Below are positions 1-4,763 of a stretch of 5,989 bases of DNA, one piece after another. Source of the DNA: Gammaproteobacteria bacterium UBA6173 (GTDB taxonomy: Bacteria; Pseudomonadota; Gammaproteobacteria; Pseudomonadales; Pseudohongiellaceae); the NCBI GenBank assembly GCA_002422225.1, contig DITX01000209.1, positions 1 to 5,989 of the forward strand. The letters run 5' to 3'. The number at the start of each line of letters is the position of its first letter. Within the stretch, counting starts at the first letter, position 1. A model generated the notes under the pieces. The model was given only the letters and a program-made list of their open reading frames with translations. It had not been told where the DNA came from and ran no database searches. A program made the position numbers and the translations under genes.

Positions 1-65
1 CAATAGAGGAGGAGTCCATACACGCTGATTGCAAAAAGAGTATAGACGCTCGCATGTCTGCACGA

Positions 66-77
66 GCAATCGATTGC
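66..77. repeat. 12-bp perfect palindrome
   Basis: GCAATCGATTGC is its own reverse complement. It lies in the first 127 bases, where I see no gene. It may be an operator for something left of the window, but no promoter or gene confirms this. Confidence 0.4.
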
Positions 78-97
78 ATTTGATGAGTGATCAGATG

Positions 98-114
98 GTT
101 TTATATGATAAAAC
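98..114. repeat. AT-rich inverted repeat, 7-bp arms
   Basis: GTTTTAT and ATAAAAC are perfect arms around a 3-base ATG spacer. The repeat sits about 15 bases beyond the end of the DUF2442 tail on the minus strand. It could be a weak transcription stop or an operator. There is no GC-rich stem and no clear U-tract, so the role is open. Confidence 0.35.
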
Positions 115-127
115 AGTGAGTTAGTGA

Positions 128-193
128 TCATGCCGAGGTCAGCTGACACTTTTCGTACAAAGTCTCAGGTGCGATATCGGCACCATTCGGCCA
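128..193 (-). pseudogene. DUF2442 C-terminal fragment (left copy)
   Basis: Read on the minus strand from 193, this encodes WPNGADIAPETLYEKCQL plus TSA and then a TGA stop at 128-130. The WPNGADIAPETLYE block is the typical C-terminal end of DUF2442 proteins, which are small partners in DUF4160/DUF2442 toxin-antitoxin-like pairs (family recalled from knowledge). There is no start and no N-terminus. Upstream sequence belongs to a RelE scrap in another frame. The same tail occurs at 2753-2818 with two base differences over the 62-bp shared stretch. This is a relic and unlikely to be expressed as a protein. Confidence 0.7.
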
Positions 194-194
194 G
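133..194. repeat. 62-bp direct repeat, left copy
   Basis: It aligns without gaps to 2758-2819. Two mismatches were seen (T139 against C2764, A161 against C2786). It encodes the DUF2442 tail on the minus strand. Both copies are in the same orientation, about 2.6 kb apart, and bracket the whole X/hipBA segment. Confidence 0.95.
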
Positions 195-402
195 TCATGC
201 GGTATTTCCGCACTCGGTATCGCCACAGTCCTGTCAGTTCGCCAGGATTTTCAATGCGATGGATTGCCAGATATTTATCCTCGATCTCATCAAACTGTTT
301 GAGAATCGCTTCCTTGGCATAAAAGGTCTTGGTGCGACCGGTTCTGGCAGCAAGCTCGGCCAATCGAGCCTCAATCTCTTCAGGTAGCCTGATGGCAAGC
401 AT
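139..402 (-). pseudogene. relB: RelB-type antitoxin N-terminus fused to RelE scrap and out-of-frame DUF2442 tail
   Basis: The frame runs 87 residues from ATG at 402. Residues 1-54 (MLAIRLPEEIEARLAELAAR onwards, to IENPG) are a ribbon-helix-helix RelB/DinJ-type antitoxin N-terminus, the part that dimerises and binds its own operator. Residues 55-68 (ELTGLWRYRVRKYR) match the conserved core of RelE toxins, normally encoded by the next gene. The antitoxin C-terminus and the toxin N-terminus are missing and the two are joined in frame. From about residue 69 the frame reads through the DUF2442 repeat in the wrong frame. A strong GGAGG six bases upstream fixes the start, so the frame may still be translated. 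If so, it could be a DNA-binding repressor without toxin-neutralising ability (inference). An upstream in-frame ATG near 522 adds nothing recognisable and is not preferred. Confidence 0.72.
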
Positions 403-408
403 GGGCAA

Positions 409-413
409 CCTCC
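409..413 (-). promoter_or_regulatory. Ribosome binding site of relB remnant
   Basis: Minus-strand GGAGG, six bases before the ATG at 400-402. It decides the start at 402 over the longer upstream frame. Confidence 0.8.
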
Positions 414-417
414 GGTG

Positions 418-439
418 ATATACCTGTATGAGGTGTATA
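418..439 (-). promoter_or_regulatory. Putative RelB operator
   Basis: The stretch TATACCT (419-425) and AGGTGTATA (431-439) forms an inverted repeat with one unpaired base. It lies 16-37 bases upstream of the relB ATG. RelB-type antitoxins bind short AT-rich inverted repeats at this place and repress their own operon. Position and symmetry are seen; function is inferred. Confidence 0.5.
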
Positions 440-621
440 GCGTAGCGGCATGAGCTCCTGATGGGAACTGACTTGTAAAGCGAGTTGATGTGCTTGAAGT
501 TCAGAATCGCCATAACCACCACTTTTGTTTTGAGAGTCAGTTCAAGTCGCCAGAAAAATCAAGGGCTTATGGAAATTGCTGCGGAGTCGAGTAACGGGCA
601 GAAGAACCCTACAAAGCCCGG

Positions 622-867
622 TTATGCAGCCTTATTGCGTCCTGCCTCTGTCAGAGCGTACAGGCGGGTCTTGCCGGGCACCCGCTGCATAAGGCCCTCT
701 TGCTGCAGGTCCGCCATCAGGAACCCAGCAGTGTTCACGCTCTTGCCTTTGAACAATGCACGGAACAGGATGAAGGAAATCTTCGTGTGTCCATTGCAGA
801 CGCCATAGATGGCAGGCCAGCTGACCCACTCCTGAGAGAAGAACCCGCCAGCATTGTTGGTGGCGAT
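622..867 (-). pseudogene. C-terminal half of unnamed gene X
   Basis: Read from 867, 81 codons are open to a TAA at 622-624: IATNNAGGFFSQEWVSW at the start, then a block FKGKSVNTAGFLMADLQQEG, then VPGKTRLYALTEAG near the end. The last part resembles a winged-helix-like C-terminus (Y-x-LT-x-xG), but this is only an impression. I recognise the pattern as a recurring hypothetical protein and cannot name it. The codon just before ATC is TGA at 868-870, so there is no start and no N-terminal half here. The matching N-terminal half is at 3157 to 3008 on the same strand. The two halves overlap by a 32-bp identical sequence encoding IATNNAGGFF and would be in frame if joined. Confidence 0.65.
836..867. 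repeat. 32-bp exact direct repeat, left copy
   Basis: It starts GAGAAGAACCCGCC and ends TTGGTGGCGAT, identical to 2979-3010 in the same orientation. The flanking bases differ on both sides (A835/T2978, T868/G3011). On the minus strand it encodes IATNNAGGFF within both halves of gene X. Confidence 0.95.
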
Positions 868-904
868 TCAGATATGAGTTATGGCTGAAAATTCTCACTT
901 AGTA

Positions 905-916
905 ACACTATAGTGT
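905..916. promoter_or_regulatory. Perfect palindrome ACACTATAGTGT upstream of hipB
   Basis: A 12-bp perfect palindrome, 121 bases upstream of the hipB start and 38 bases inside the hipBA-bearing segment. It has the look of a repressor half-site pair. It may be a distal HipB operator or a leftover operator of a lost gene. No motif match was possible here. Confidence 0.35.
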
Positions 917-969
917 AATTTGTTGGCCAGTCCCCGCTAAAGCGTACACATCAAAAAGAAACTTATTTA

Positions 970-1009
970 TTGCCTATATGGGAAATAGAAACTAACATAT
1001 TTCATATAG
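970..1009 (+). promoter_or_regulatory. Putative hipBA promoter and operator
   Basis: The arms CTATATGGGAAATA (974-987) and TATTTCATATAG (998-1009) form a near-perfect inverted repeat with one or two extra bases in the left arm. A weak sigma70-like pair, TTGCCT (970-975) and TAACAT (993-998) with 17 bases between, lies within it. A start near 1005 would give a leader of about 32 bases. HipB proteins repress their own operon by binding dyads over the promoter. The E. coli TATCC-N8-GGATA operator is not present, so specificity would differ. Confidence 0.45.
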
Positions 1010-1025
1010 AAAAAAAGCAATAGAT

Positions 1026-1029
1026 AGGA
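1026..1029 (+). promoter_or_regulatory. Ribosome binding site of hipB
   Basis: AGGA seven bases before the ATG at 1037. It is weaker than the GGAGG before hipA. Confidence 0.55.
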
Positions 1030-1036
1030 TTCTTTT

Positions 1037-1345
1037 ATGAATGGGTTGTTGGAACAGATAAAAAAGCGGCGTAAACAGCTTGGGCTAAAGCAGGCTGACA
1101 TGATGCTGCGTGCAGGCATCTCTCGCCAGCAGTATCAGCACATGGAATCCAAAGGCAATCCTCGTTTGGATACGCTGGAGCTTGTTGCCAAGGGGCTGAA
1201 TTGCGAACTGCTTCTGGTCCCGAAAGACAAGGTGCTGTCCGTCAAGGCGGCTTTGGAAGGGACAAACAAGGCCGCTTCACCAGAAACCTCACAAAAAAGC
1301 CTCACAGATGATCCATGGCAAGACATGCTGGAGGATGATGCATGA
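1037..1345 (+). CDS. hipB: HipB-type antitoxin, XRE-family DNA-binding protein
   Basis: The protein has 102 residues. Residues 5-62 are a Cro/C1-type helix-turn-helix: QIKKRRKQLGLKQADMMLRA, then GISRQQYQHMESKGNPRLDT, the usual HipB pattern in which the second half is the recognition helix. Residues 75-102 are polar and acidic and end in DDPWQDMLEDDA, probably a flexible tail; E. coli HipB also has a C-terminal tail with a Trp. HipB dimers bind the operator and hold the HipA kinase in an inactive complex. The stop overlaps the hipA start (ATGA at 1342-1345), so the two are translationally coupled. Length and motifs appear complete. Confidence 0.9.
   Translation: MNGLLEQIKKRRKQLGLKQADMMLRAGISRQQYQHMESKGNPRLDTLELVAKGLNCELLLVPKDKVLSVKAALEGTNKAASPETSQKSLTDDPWQDMLEDDA
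1330..1334 (+). promoter_or_regulatory. Ribosome binding site of hipA
   Basis: GGAGG inside the end of hipB, seven bases before the hipA ATG at 1342. It fixes the hipA start and supports coupling. Confidence 0.8.
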
Positions 1346-2616
1346 GTGGGCAAGGGAGTGCAGAACAAGTTGGCGTACTAAAGCTGACTTTGCACGGACA
1401 ATTGGTTGGATATCTGGCAGGTTTCCAAGGTGGAAGAAATATTCTGACTTTCGCCGATAGTTTCAAGGGCGACGCTGCACGTTTTACATTCAGTCTGGTC
1501 ACGCATCCTGCATTCTCAAGGGCTGAGCAATTACTGTCTGTGCCTTGGGTCACCCACCAGCGGCTGCACCCTGTATTGTCAAATCTGCTTCCTGAGGGTT
1601 CGCTCAGAGAATTGATAGCGCAAGGCTTGAAAGTACACCCTGAGAACGAGTTTCAGATTTTTTCCTACCTTGCTCAAGATCTGCCCGGTGCCTTGATTGC
1701 CACACCCATGGAGCCAGAGGATGTACCCGACGTGGTGCTGACTGCTAATGGCCGGCTTGGGCAGGCGGTCAAAGTCATAACAAACCAGCAGGCACACAAG
1801 TTTTCACTTGCGGGTGTGCAGATGAAATTCTCCATGAAGGAGCGTGACGGTCGCTACAATCTTGCACAGGATAACGGCGAGTTGGGTGACTGGATTATTA
1901 AAACACCTTCAACTCAGCATGTAGATGTGCCACTTAACGAATTTACAGCGATGACGTTAGCCGCCATGGCGGGTGTAGATATTCCAGAAATCAAGCTGGT
2001 GGAAAGGGACAGGCTGGACAATTTGCCGCCAATAAAACTGCCTGATGAAAACTTCGCCTTTGCCATCAAACGCTTTGACCGCAACAATAATACGCGCATC
2101 CATATGGAAGACTTTGCCCAAGTGCTGGTGAAGTACCCGCACGAAAAATATAACTCGGCAAACTATGAGCAGATTGGGCGTATATTGTTCCAATTTTCTG
2201 GGGACGGTCTTGCGGATGCTCAGCAGTTTGCGAGGCGGCTGCTGGTCAATATTCTTCTAGCCAATGGTGACGCCCACCTAAAGAACTGGAGTTTGCTCTA
2301 TCAGGATAAAATTACGCCCCGCCTTTCACCCGCATACGATATCGTCACAACACGTGTGTATGCGCGGGACGAGCGGGAATATGCCCTGAGCCTTGGCAAA
2401 ACCAAGGAGTGGTACAAGGTAGATTTGTCTCATTTTGAGGTATGGGCAAAAAAAGCGGACATACCATGGCGGGCGATAAAGCCGCATTTGGCCGATGTGA
2501 TGGATAGGGCAAGGGCTCAGTGGCCACGGGCATTGAACGACTTGCCGATGAATGACAATCACAAGAACCAATTAAGGCAGCACTGGCAAGCCTTACGGGC
2601 TGATTTTCAGATATAA
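1342..2616 (+). CDS. hipA: HipA serine/threonine kinase toxin
   Basis: The protein has 424 residues, close to the usual 410-440. The N-terminal subdomain (about 11-120) carries NLLPEGSLRE at 81-90, typical of the HipA N-terminal domain. The kinase part has FSLAGVQMKFSM (154-165), aligned to the E. coli ATP-loop VAGAQEK with Ser155 in the place of the regulatory autophosphorylated Ser150. Lys187 is in IIKTPS (E. coli Lys181). The catalytic loop GDAHLKN is at 309-315 with Asp310 and Asn315, and YDIV has the metal-binding Asp333. The spacing 310-315-333 is the same as E. coli 309-314-332. HipA phosphorylates a translation target (GltX in E. coli) and slows growth; the target here is unknown. All catalytic residues are present, so it appears active. 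It is the only toxin in the window that is intact. Confidence 0.93.
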   Translation: MSGQGSAEQVGVLKLTLHGQLVGYLAGFQGGRNILTFADSFKGDAARFTFSLVTHPAFSRAEQLLSVPWVTHQRLHPVLSNLLPEGSLRELIAQGLKVHPENEFQIFSYLAQDLPGALIATPMEPEDVPDVVLTANGRLGQAVKVITNQQAHKFSLAGVQMKFSMKERDGRYNLAQDNGELGDWIIKTPSTQHVDVPLNEFTAMTLAAMAGVDIPEIKLVERDRLDNLPPIKLPDENFAFAIKRFDRNNNTRIHMEDFAQVLVKYPHEKYNSANYEQIGRILFQFSGDGLADAQQFARRLLVNILLANGDAHLKNWSLLYQDKITPRLSPAYDIVTTRVYARDEREYALSLGKTKEWYKVDLSHFEVWAKKADIPWRAIKPHLADVMDRARAQWPRALNDLPMNDNHKNQLRQHWQALRADFQI

Positions 2617-2617
2617 G

Positions 2618-2670
2618 TGTTGAATTGCATCCAATACTGACCTAGGATCAATTCACGCTGCAATTCAACA
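2618..2670. repeat. 12-bp perfect inverted repeat just after hipA
   Basis: TGTTGAATTGCA (2618-2629) and TGCAATTCAACA (2659-2670) pair perfectly around a 29-base loop. The first arm starts one base after the hipA stop. No T-run follows on the plus strand, so it is not a standard terminator. It may protect the hipA mRNA end or be an end sequence of a rearranged segment. Confidence 0.6.
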
Positions 2671-2710
2671 AGCAGTCCGTTGATTCGTATTCTCGCAGTT
2701 TTCCACCCAA

Positions 2711-2736
2711 AAGACGTTTCCGCGGAAACGTGTCTT
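2711..2736 (-). terminator. Palindromic hairpin, possible terminator for minus-strand operon
   Basis: ACGTTTCCGCGGAAACGT (2714-2731) is an 18-bp perfect palindrome. On the minus strand it is followed at once by C and four T (2713-2709). It begins 22 bases beyond the stop of the DUF2442 relic, the right place to end that old operon. The U-tract is short, and the palindrome could also be an operator. Confidence 0.5.
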
Positions 2737-2752
2737 CCAAAATTGTGAACAT

Positions 2753-2873
2753 TTATACCGAGGCCAGCTGACACTTTTCGTACAACGTCTCAGGTGCGAT
2801 ATCGGCACCATTCGGCCAGGCAATCGTGCCCGGACAGATACTCAATGCAGGTGACTTCGTTAAGGTTCCACAT
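2753..2873 (-). pseudogene. DUF2442 gene with internal deletion and frameshift
   Basis: The gene starts at ATG 2873, eight bases after the stop of the DUF4160 tail. The first residues, MWNLNEVTCIEYL, look like a DUF2442 N-terminus. The frame then stops at 2790 after 27 codons. In another frame, from 2830, the sequence reads GTIAWPNGADIAPETLYEKC and QLASV to TAA at 2753-2755, which is a DUF2442 C-terminus. The roughly 40-residue middle is missing and the frame is shifted, so no working protein is made. DUF4160 followed closely by DUF2442 is the normal order of this toxin-antitoxin-like pair, which makes this a relic of one. Confidence 0.7.
2758..2819. repeat. 62-bp direct repeat, right copy
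   Basis: Partner of 133-194, 60 of 62 bases identical. Here the DUF2442-like reading frame continues at least four residues further upstream (GTIA), so this copy is the longer one. Confidence 0.95.
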
Positions 2874-2881
2874 ATACCGTC

Positions 2882-3157
2882 TCACTCCAGGGGACTGATT
2901 AAATTGAGATCGCTCCCATTTTGCGCCAATTCCCAGTCTGCGTGCAATTCATCAACATGCAAAGCGATCCACTGCCTTGAGAAGAACCCGCCAGCATTGT
3001 TGGTGGCGATGCGGAAGTGGGTCTCCCCGGCTTCATCACTGCCGATCTCATAACCGAGGACTCCGGTGCCGGTGAGACTGGTGGTCTCTGCTGACTTGGT
3101 GACTTTATTGAAAAGGACTTTCGGACGGGGGACACTTGCCGGGATTGCTGATTCGGG
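2882..3157 (-). pseudogene. N-terminal half of gene X fused in frame to a DUF4160 C-terminus
   Basis: An open frame of 91 codons runs from just after a TAG (3158-3160) to TGA at 2882-2884, with no ATG, GTG or TTG at its head. Residues 11-63 (RPKVLFNKVTKSAETTSLTG, then IATNNAGGFFSRQW) are the front half of the X family whose rear half is at 867-622. From about residue 62 it reads QWIALHVDELHADWELAQNG and ends NLISPLE, the typical C-terminal end of DUF4160 proteins. X normally has EW and DUF4160 has EW-x-x-L at the junction, so short homology may have made the join. The X start is lost or frameshifted, and the fused frame is probably dead. Confidence 0.65.
2979..3010. repeat. 32-bp exact direct repeat, right copy
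   Basis: Identical to 836-867. The distance between copies is 2,143 bp, holding hipBA and the DUF4160/DUF2442 relics. Confidence 0.95.
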
Positions 3158-3173
3158 CTACTGTCCGGGGAGT

Positions 3174-3201
3174 TGAATCAGAGGTATGAATCTGATTCAT
3201 A
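3174..3201 (-). promoter_or_regulatory. Overlapping inverted repeats upstream of gene X front half
   Basis: TATGAATC-T-GATTCATA (3185-3201) has perfect 8-bp arms. TGAATCAG (3174-3181) also pairs with CTGATTCA (3192-3199). On the minus strand a weak TTGCGG-N16-TATGAA promoter overlaps them. This may be the old promoter and operator of gene X, but X has no clear start codon downstream. Confidence 0.4.
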
Positions 3202-3503
3202 TAAGATGGTGAAATTGCCGCAAATTGGGGTGTGGGTGTGGTGGCAGGCAAATACTGCTTTCGGACTAATTGAATGTTTTGAAGCGAGCCGTCAAGTATG
3301 AAGTTCCGAGTCGGGTACATATATGGTCGCAGCTATATTCAAAAGAAGTTTGTTGTTTCCGGTTGTGTGATGGGTTCTACCCCGACTTCATGAACTCTTC
3401 AGAAAAGCCCGTTGTACTCCTTCAACGCAGGCGCTGGTGGTAATACCATCGGGATATTTCCAGTAATGCTATTGACCGGAAATAACGTTGAGGGCCGCAG
3501 CAA
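3202..3503. other. No gene recognised
   Basis: Short frames on both strands show no family resemblance. The minus-strand frame from 3320 is low-complexity in its amino acid use and runs antiparallel through the gene X promoter. The only notable item is GGGTTCTACCCCG at 3372-3384, which recurs at 5859-5871. Confidence 0.5.
3372..3384. repeat. 13-bp repeat, copy 1
   Basis: GGGTTCTACCCCG, identical to 5859-5871 in the same orientation; the flanks do not match. It could be the terminal sequence of a decayed insertion element, or chance. Confidence 0.4.
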
Positions 3504-3710
3504 TTAAATTGGATCCGAATCTGCCCAGCTGATGATCTTAATCGCCACCAGTTTCCTGGGCACTTTTAGTTTCTGAGGCTCAACAATCGGACGGCGATAT
3601 TTCGCACCGAACACCGAACTTTTTCCGAGCTGTTTCCAAAACTTTAGCAGGCATTCCTGATCTGCCCGAGTGGCTACTATGCCAACTTCAGATTTTATGA
3701 TTTTTAATAA
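3504..3710 (-). pseudogene. Unidentified reading-frame remnant
   Basis: 68 codons are open between TAG (3711-3713) and TAA (3504-3506), with no standard start codon. The content looks like a real protein: TRADQECLLKFWKQLGKSSV, then FGAKYRRPIVEPQKLKVPRK, basic with a regular hydrophobic pattern. I do not recognise the family. A second frame that overlaps its end (to a TAG near 3470) reads RFGSNLIAAALNVISGQ, so the original gene may continue after a frameshift. It is most likely a gene fragment left from an accessory or mobile element. Confidence 0.35.
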
Positions 3711-3914
3711 CTAACAATGACGTAGCCGTCCGGCCATCGCACCTTGACAGTCTCCCGGCTGTCGTTTGCGCGCTGCTGCACGGTGATCAAGCGCCGCAGG
3801 CTCCGAAGAGCCTTCTTTGATTATCTCGAGATTCCGAAAAGCGGTTTTCATCAAATCCTTTTGTAACTCTAGATTAATTGAAGCGACTCCCGCTCTTGGA
3901 GAATATGTAGGCAC
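3704..3914 (-). pseudogene. Unidentified frameshifted gene debris
   Basis: Two overlapping frames look coding in turn. One starts at GTG 3914 (PRAGVASINLELQKDLMKTA and onward, to about IIKEG). The other covers 3820 to 3704 and reads LITVQQRANDSRETVKVRWP, then DGYVIVSY and TAA. Read with one frameshift near 3815 they would give a protein of about 70 residues. I cannot identify it. There is no good ribosome site before 3914. It lies directly upstream of the remnant at 3710-3504, in the same direction. Confidence 0.25.
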
Positions 3915-3977
3915 ACAACGAATTTGAAAAGATGGGCTGAGAGCGCGTCCAATTGCCCAGCTCCGAGTGGCCTTGCT

Positions 3978-4005
3978 TTGCGATTAATCATTGCGGCAAT
4001 CGCAA
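3978..4005 (-). terminator. Hairpin over the end of the acetolactate-decarboxylase-like gene
   Basis: TTGCGATT (3978-3985) and AATCGCAA (3998-4005) are perfect 8-bp arms with a 12-base loop. The hairpin covers the last codons and the stop. No T-run follows on the minus strand, so it is a weak terminator at best. Confidence 0.35.
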
Positions 4006-4734
4006 CACCATACCGCCCGCCAGGTGGAGATTATCAATATGTCCTGCGGATAGACCATCATCCGACACCAGATGCATATGCATAGCACTTTGCTCCCCCG
4101 AATCAGCCATGGCCGGCGCGTAAGTGCCGATAAACGTTCCATGATGCTGCTCTGAATAAAAACCCACTATCGTTACCGCTTCATTTCGCATCACATAATT
4201 GTCTTTTGAGGCCTGAAAAAGTTCTTGGGTGACAACTTGTCCGTTCGTCCGATCACGATTGATGTGCCACTCCAATTCAGCAGGCGCACCCCTAATCAGA
4301 AAGGGAAAAGCCGTCATCGCGGTGTCTATGCCGGCGGCGCCAGCGCGCGCCCGGATAAAGCGCTGCAAATCCACGAAGCTGTTAACGTCTGGAGGTATTG
4401 GTTCGTCACGCCACGTGTCATTTTTTGTCCATGCAGCAAAAATCGCCGAGCCATCGGTGTCGTGACGCATAACAATATTGCCGCCACGCACCTGCGTGAT
4501 ATAAGGGCGACCCTGGAATATTGTGATTTCCCCGTCCAGCCCTTCATAGGCTCCAAGCCCATACATGCCATTACTACCCGACATCGCAGAGATCGGCACC
4601 AATCCGGCAATGTCATTCTGGCCAACAATATCGGTCTGCCGTCCGGCAAATTCAACCAGCCCATCAGAATTGACATGCACGGTCGTGCAGGATGCCATCA
4701 GGATACAGATAGTGATCGAGTGCAAAATCTTCAT
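3988..4734 (-). CDS. Acetolactate-decarboxylase-like lipoprotein
   Basis: The protein has 248 residues with an intact frame. Residues 1-16 are a lipoprotein signal peptide ending in MASC (lipid-attached Cys16), so it is probably an anchored periplasmic protein. GLGAYEGLDGEITIFQGRPY (59-78) matches the conserved N-terminal block of alpha-acetolactate decarboxylases. MHMHLVSDDGLSAGH (218-232) is the metal site: His219, His221 and His232 have the same spacing as zinc ligands His194, His196 and His207 of the Brevibacillus enzyme. That enzyme turns acetolactate into acetoin in the cytoplasm. An exported form is unusual, so the substrate here may differ. The start is supported by GGAGG four bases upstream (4739-4743). 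It follows the His-rich gene by 29 bases and is likely in the same operon. Confidence 0.82.
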   Translation of the reverse strand: MKILHSITICILMASCTTVHVNSDGLVEFAGRQTDIVGQNDIAGLVPISAMSGSNGMYGLGAYEGLDGEITIFQGRPYITQVRGGNIVMRHDTDGSAIFAAWTKNDTWRDEPIPPDVNSFVDLQRFIRARAGAAGIDTAMTAFPFLIRGAPAELEWHINRDRTNGQVVTQELFQASKDNYVMRNEAVTIVGFYSEQHHGTFIGTYAPAMADSGEQSAMHMHLVSDDGLSAGHIDNLHLAGGMVLRLPQ

Positions 4735-4763
4735 GCAACCTCCAGCAATGGTTGAATCGTTGA

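Larger units (their letters stand above)
403..621. other. Intergenic, between X fragment and relB remnant
   Basis: Apart from the relB leader signals no gene is recognised here. Just after the X stop codon, TAACGGGC (591-598) and GCCCGGTTA (616-624) pair as an 8-bp stem with one bulged base and a 17-base loop. No T-run follows on the minus strand, so it is a poor terminator. Confidence 0.4.

Noticed and set aside
81..93. TGAT-N5-ATCA resembling an Fnr box
   Set aside because: The spacer is five bases instead of four and no gene with a start lies beside it in the window.
591..627. Short attC-like structure after the X stop
   Set aside because: GAGTAAC and GTTATGC do not fit RYYYAAC and GTTRRRY, and the site is only about 38 bases, shorter than known attC sites.
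485..888. Plus-strand frames of 62 and 107 codons, and a minus frame of 88 codons from 898
   Set aside because: They overlap the rear half of X in other frames. Only the frame encoding FKGKSVNTAGFL looks like a conserved protein.
2619..2669. Integron attC-like core sites GTTGAAT and ATTCAAC after hipA
   Set aside because: Each matches the core consensus, but the order is GTTRRRY first and RYYYAAC second on both strands, the reverse of a real attC site.
133..2819. A precise shared breakpoint at the DUF2442 repeat in both copies
   Set aside because: The right copy keeps at least four more DUF2442-like codons (GTIA) upstream of the repeat, so the junctions are not the same.
4225..4755. Long plus-strand frame of 176 codons
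   Set aside because: It is antiparallel to the acetolactate-decarboxylase-like gene, has no ribosome site and no family resemblance.
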